From Pseudomonadota bacterium (GTDB taxonomy: Bacteria; Myxococcota_A; Polyangia; Polyangiales; Polyangiaceae), in assembly GCA_023460875.1 (NCBI GenBank), contig JAEWOQ010000396.1, positions 1 through 8,197 of the forward strand: a stretch of 8,197 bases of DNA, in the 5' to 3' direction. The notes below the pieces were generated by a model. That model saw only the letters and a program-made list of their open reading frames with translations. It was not told the origin of the DNA and searched no databases. The position numbers were made by a program, and so were the translations under genes. How positions within the stretch are numbered: the stretch's first letter is position 1; each line of letters begins with the position of its first letter. Positions 6,703 to 8,197 of the stretch are shown here, in pieces.

Positions 6703-8197
6703 ATGAGGTTCACGGACATCTTCATTCATCGGCCGGTGCTGGCCATCGTGCTCAACCTGGTGATCATCATCGCCGGGCTGCAGGCGATCCGCACCCTGAA
6801 CGTCCGGCAGTACCCCAAGCTCGAGAGCGCCACCATCACCGTCCAGACGGTCTACGTCGGGGCCAACGCCGAGCTCGTGCGCGGGTTCATCACGGCGCCC
6901 CTCGAGCGCTCCATCGCCGCCGCGGACGGCATCGACTACATCGAGTCCCAGAGCGTCCAGGGCATGTCGACGATCAACGTGCGCCTGCGGCTCAACTTCC
7001 ACGCCGCGGACGCCCTCGCCGACGTCAGCGCCCGCGTCGCCCAGGTGCGCGCGGATCTCCCTCCCGAAGCCGAGGTCCCGACCATCACCATCGAGCCCTC
7101 CGACGCTCAGGTGGCGGCGATGTACCTGACGTTCGGGTCGAACATCCTCCAAGACAACCAGGTCACCGACTATTTGATCCGCGTCGTGCAACCCCGGCTC
7201 TCCTCGATCTTGGGGGTCCAGCGCGCGGAGATCCTCGGCGCCCGCACCTTCGCGCTCCGGGCGTGGCTCAAGCCGGAGCGCATGGCCGCCCTGAACGTGA
7301 GCCCGGCGCACGTGCGCGCCGCCCTGGCCGCCAACAACTACCTGGCCGCCGTCGGGGAGACCAAGGGGCACCTGGTCCAGCTCAACCTGACGACCAACAC
7401 GGATCTCCACACGGTCGAGCAGTTCCGGCGCCTCGTCATCCATCGACAAGACGACACCCTGGTGCGCCTCGAGGACATCGCCGACGTCGTCCTGGGGGCG
7501 GACACCTACGAGCAGGACGTCCGCTTCGCCGGCCAGAAGGAGGTGTTCATGGGCGTGTGGGTGCTGCCCAACGCCAACTCCCTCGACGTCATCGCGGGCG
7601 TCCGCCGAGAGCTGGAGACGATCCAGGCCGATCTCCCCACGGGCATGCGCGCGGCGATCGCCTTCGACTCCACCGTGTACATCGACAACGCGGTGCAGGA
7701 GGTCGTCCGCACCTTGGCCGAGACGGTGCTCATCGTCATGGTCGTGATCTTCCTGTTCTTGGGCTCGCTGCGCACGGCCTTCGTGCCGGTCGTCGCCATC
7801 CCCCTGTCGCTGATCGGCGCCGTGTTCTTGATGCAGGTCTTCGGCTTCACCATCAACCTGCTGACCCTCCTCGCGATCGTGCTGTCGGTCGGCCTGGTCG
7901 TCGACGACGCCATCGTCGTGGTCGAGAACGTGGAGCGCAACGTGCGAGAGGGGCGCGCCCCCCTCGACGCTGCCCTCGTGGGCGCGCGGGAGCTCATCGG
8001 GCCCGTCATCGCCATGACGTTCACCCTGGCGGCGGTCTACGCCCCCATCGGCTTTCAGGGCGGCCTCACGGGCGCGCTCTTCCGGGAGTTCGCGTTCACC
8101 CTCGCGGGCGCCGTGCTCATCTCCGGCGTCGTGGCGCTGACCCTCTCGCCGATGATGTCGTCCCGCCTGGTGCAGGCGGAGCGGCCCCACGGACGCC
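6703..8197 (+). CDS. RND multidrug efflux transporter, inner-membrane subunit (partial, 3' end cut)
   Basis: The frame from ATG 6703 stays open to the window edge, giving about 498 of the usual roughly 1,020-1,050 residues. It is a proton-driven exporter of the HAE-1/AcrB family. The protein begins MRFTDIFIHRPVLAIVLNLV, the standard TM1 start. TM1 is followed by a porter domain (about 35-330) and then helices TM2-TM4 from about residue 335. The proton-relay pair Asp401-Asp402 is in GLVVDDAIVVVENVER, matching AcrB Asp407-Asp408. The segment APIGFQGGLTGALFREFAFT (about 448-467) matches the conserved loop before TM6. The N-terminus resembles MexI more than AcrB, from memory. No frameshift or missing catalytic residue is seen. 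It starts 18 bp after the adaptor gene, without a clear Shine-Dalgarno, and the two surely work as one pump. Confidence 0.95.
   Translation, partial: MRFTDIFIHRPVLAIVLNLVIIIAGLQAIRTLNVRQYPKLESATITVQTVYVGANAELVRGFITAPLERSIAAADGIDYIESQSVQGMSTINVRLRLNFHAADALADVSARVAQVRADLPPEAEVPTITIEPSDAQVAAMYLTFGSNILQDNQVTDYLIRVVQPRLSSILGVQRAEILGARTFALRAWLKPERMAALNVSPAHVRAALAANNYLAAVGETKGHLVQLNLTTNTDLHTVEQFRRLVIHRQDDTLVRLEDIADVVLGADTYEQDVRFAGQKEVFMGVWVLPNANSLDVIAGVRRELETIQADLPTGMRAAIAFDSTVYIDNAVQEVVRTLAETVLIVMVVIFLFLGSLRTAFVPVVAIPLSLIGAVFLMQVFGFTINLLTLLAIVLSVGLVVDDAIVVVENVERNVREGRAPLDAALVGARELIGPVIAMTFTLAAVYAPIGFQGGLTGALFREFAFTLAGAVLISGVVALTLSPMMSSRLVQAERPHGR

Noticed and set aside
5938..8190. Open frame of 750 codons on the minus strand
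   Set aside because: It is antisense to the adaptor and RND transporter. The protein is dominated by Asp, His, Gly, Arg and Glu with no hydrophobic core, a typical shadow in GC-rich DNA.
1..8197. tRNA, rRNA, insertion sequence or phage genes
   Set aside because: I saw no cloverleaf-like sequence, transposase motif, terminal inverted repeats or integrase. I could not run a covariance model search.

Overview
The window is very GC-rich, and all six genes I accept lie on the + strand. Codons end mostly in G or C. A Hanks-type Ser/Thr kinase with a long Ala/Pro/Thr-rich tail, next to a MutS-like ATPase and an RND efflux pump, suggests a large-genome Gram-negative bacterium. Myxococcota (former Deltaproteobacteria) is my best guess. 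This is inferred from composition and gene style; there is no rRNA or other phylogenetic marker in the window.

Layout: (1) 21-1697, a membrane-anchored Ser/Thr protein kinase whose C-terminal tail carries three short in-frame tandem repeat arrays. (2) 1698-1861, a 164-bp gap with two GC-rich inverted repeats and an imperfect two-copy direct repeat. (3) 1862-2560, a HAD-family phosphatase of the phosphoglycolate phosphatase-like type. (4) 2561-2656, a 96-bp gap with an 18-bp interrupted palindrome. (5) 2657-4504, a MutS-family ATPase without a recognisable mismatch-reading domain and with a repetitive low-complexity tail. (6) 4501-5526, an unrecognised single-pass membrane protein that overlaps the previous gene by 4 bases (ATGA). 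(7) 5560-6684, an RND-pump membrane fusion protein. (8) 6703 to beyond the right edge, the matching RND inner-membrane transporter, cut off after about 498 residues.

How they work together: the adaptor and transporter clearly form one tripartite drug/metabolite efflux system; an outer-membrane channel gene may follow to the right. The MutS-like ATPase and the membrane protein are probably translationally coupled, which is the most unusual pairing here. The kinase and the phosphatase may be transcribed separately from these. The spacing from 2657 onward (overlap, 33 bp, 18 bp) would allow one transcript carrying the MutS-like gene, the membrane protein and the pump, but that is inference.

Most of the window is ordinary. 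I see no CRISPR array, tRNA, rRNA, insertion sequence or phage gene. The best leads for something undescribed are the MutS-like/membrane protein pair and the unknown membrane protein itself.
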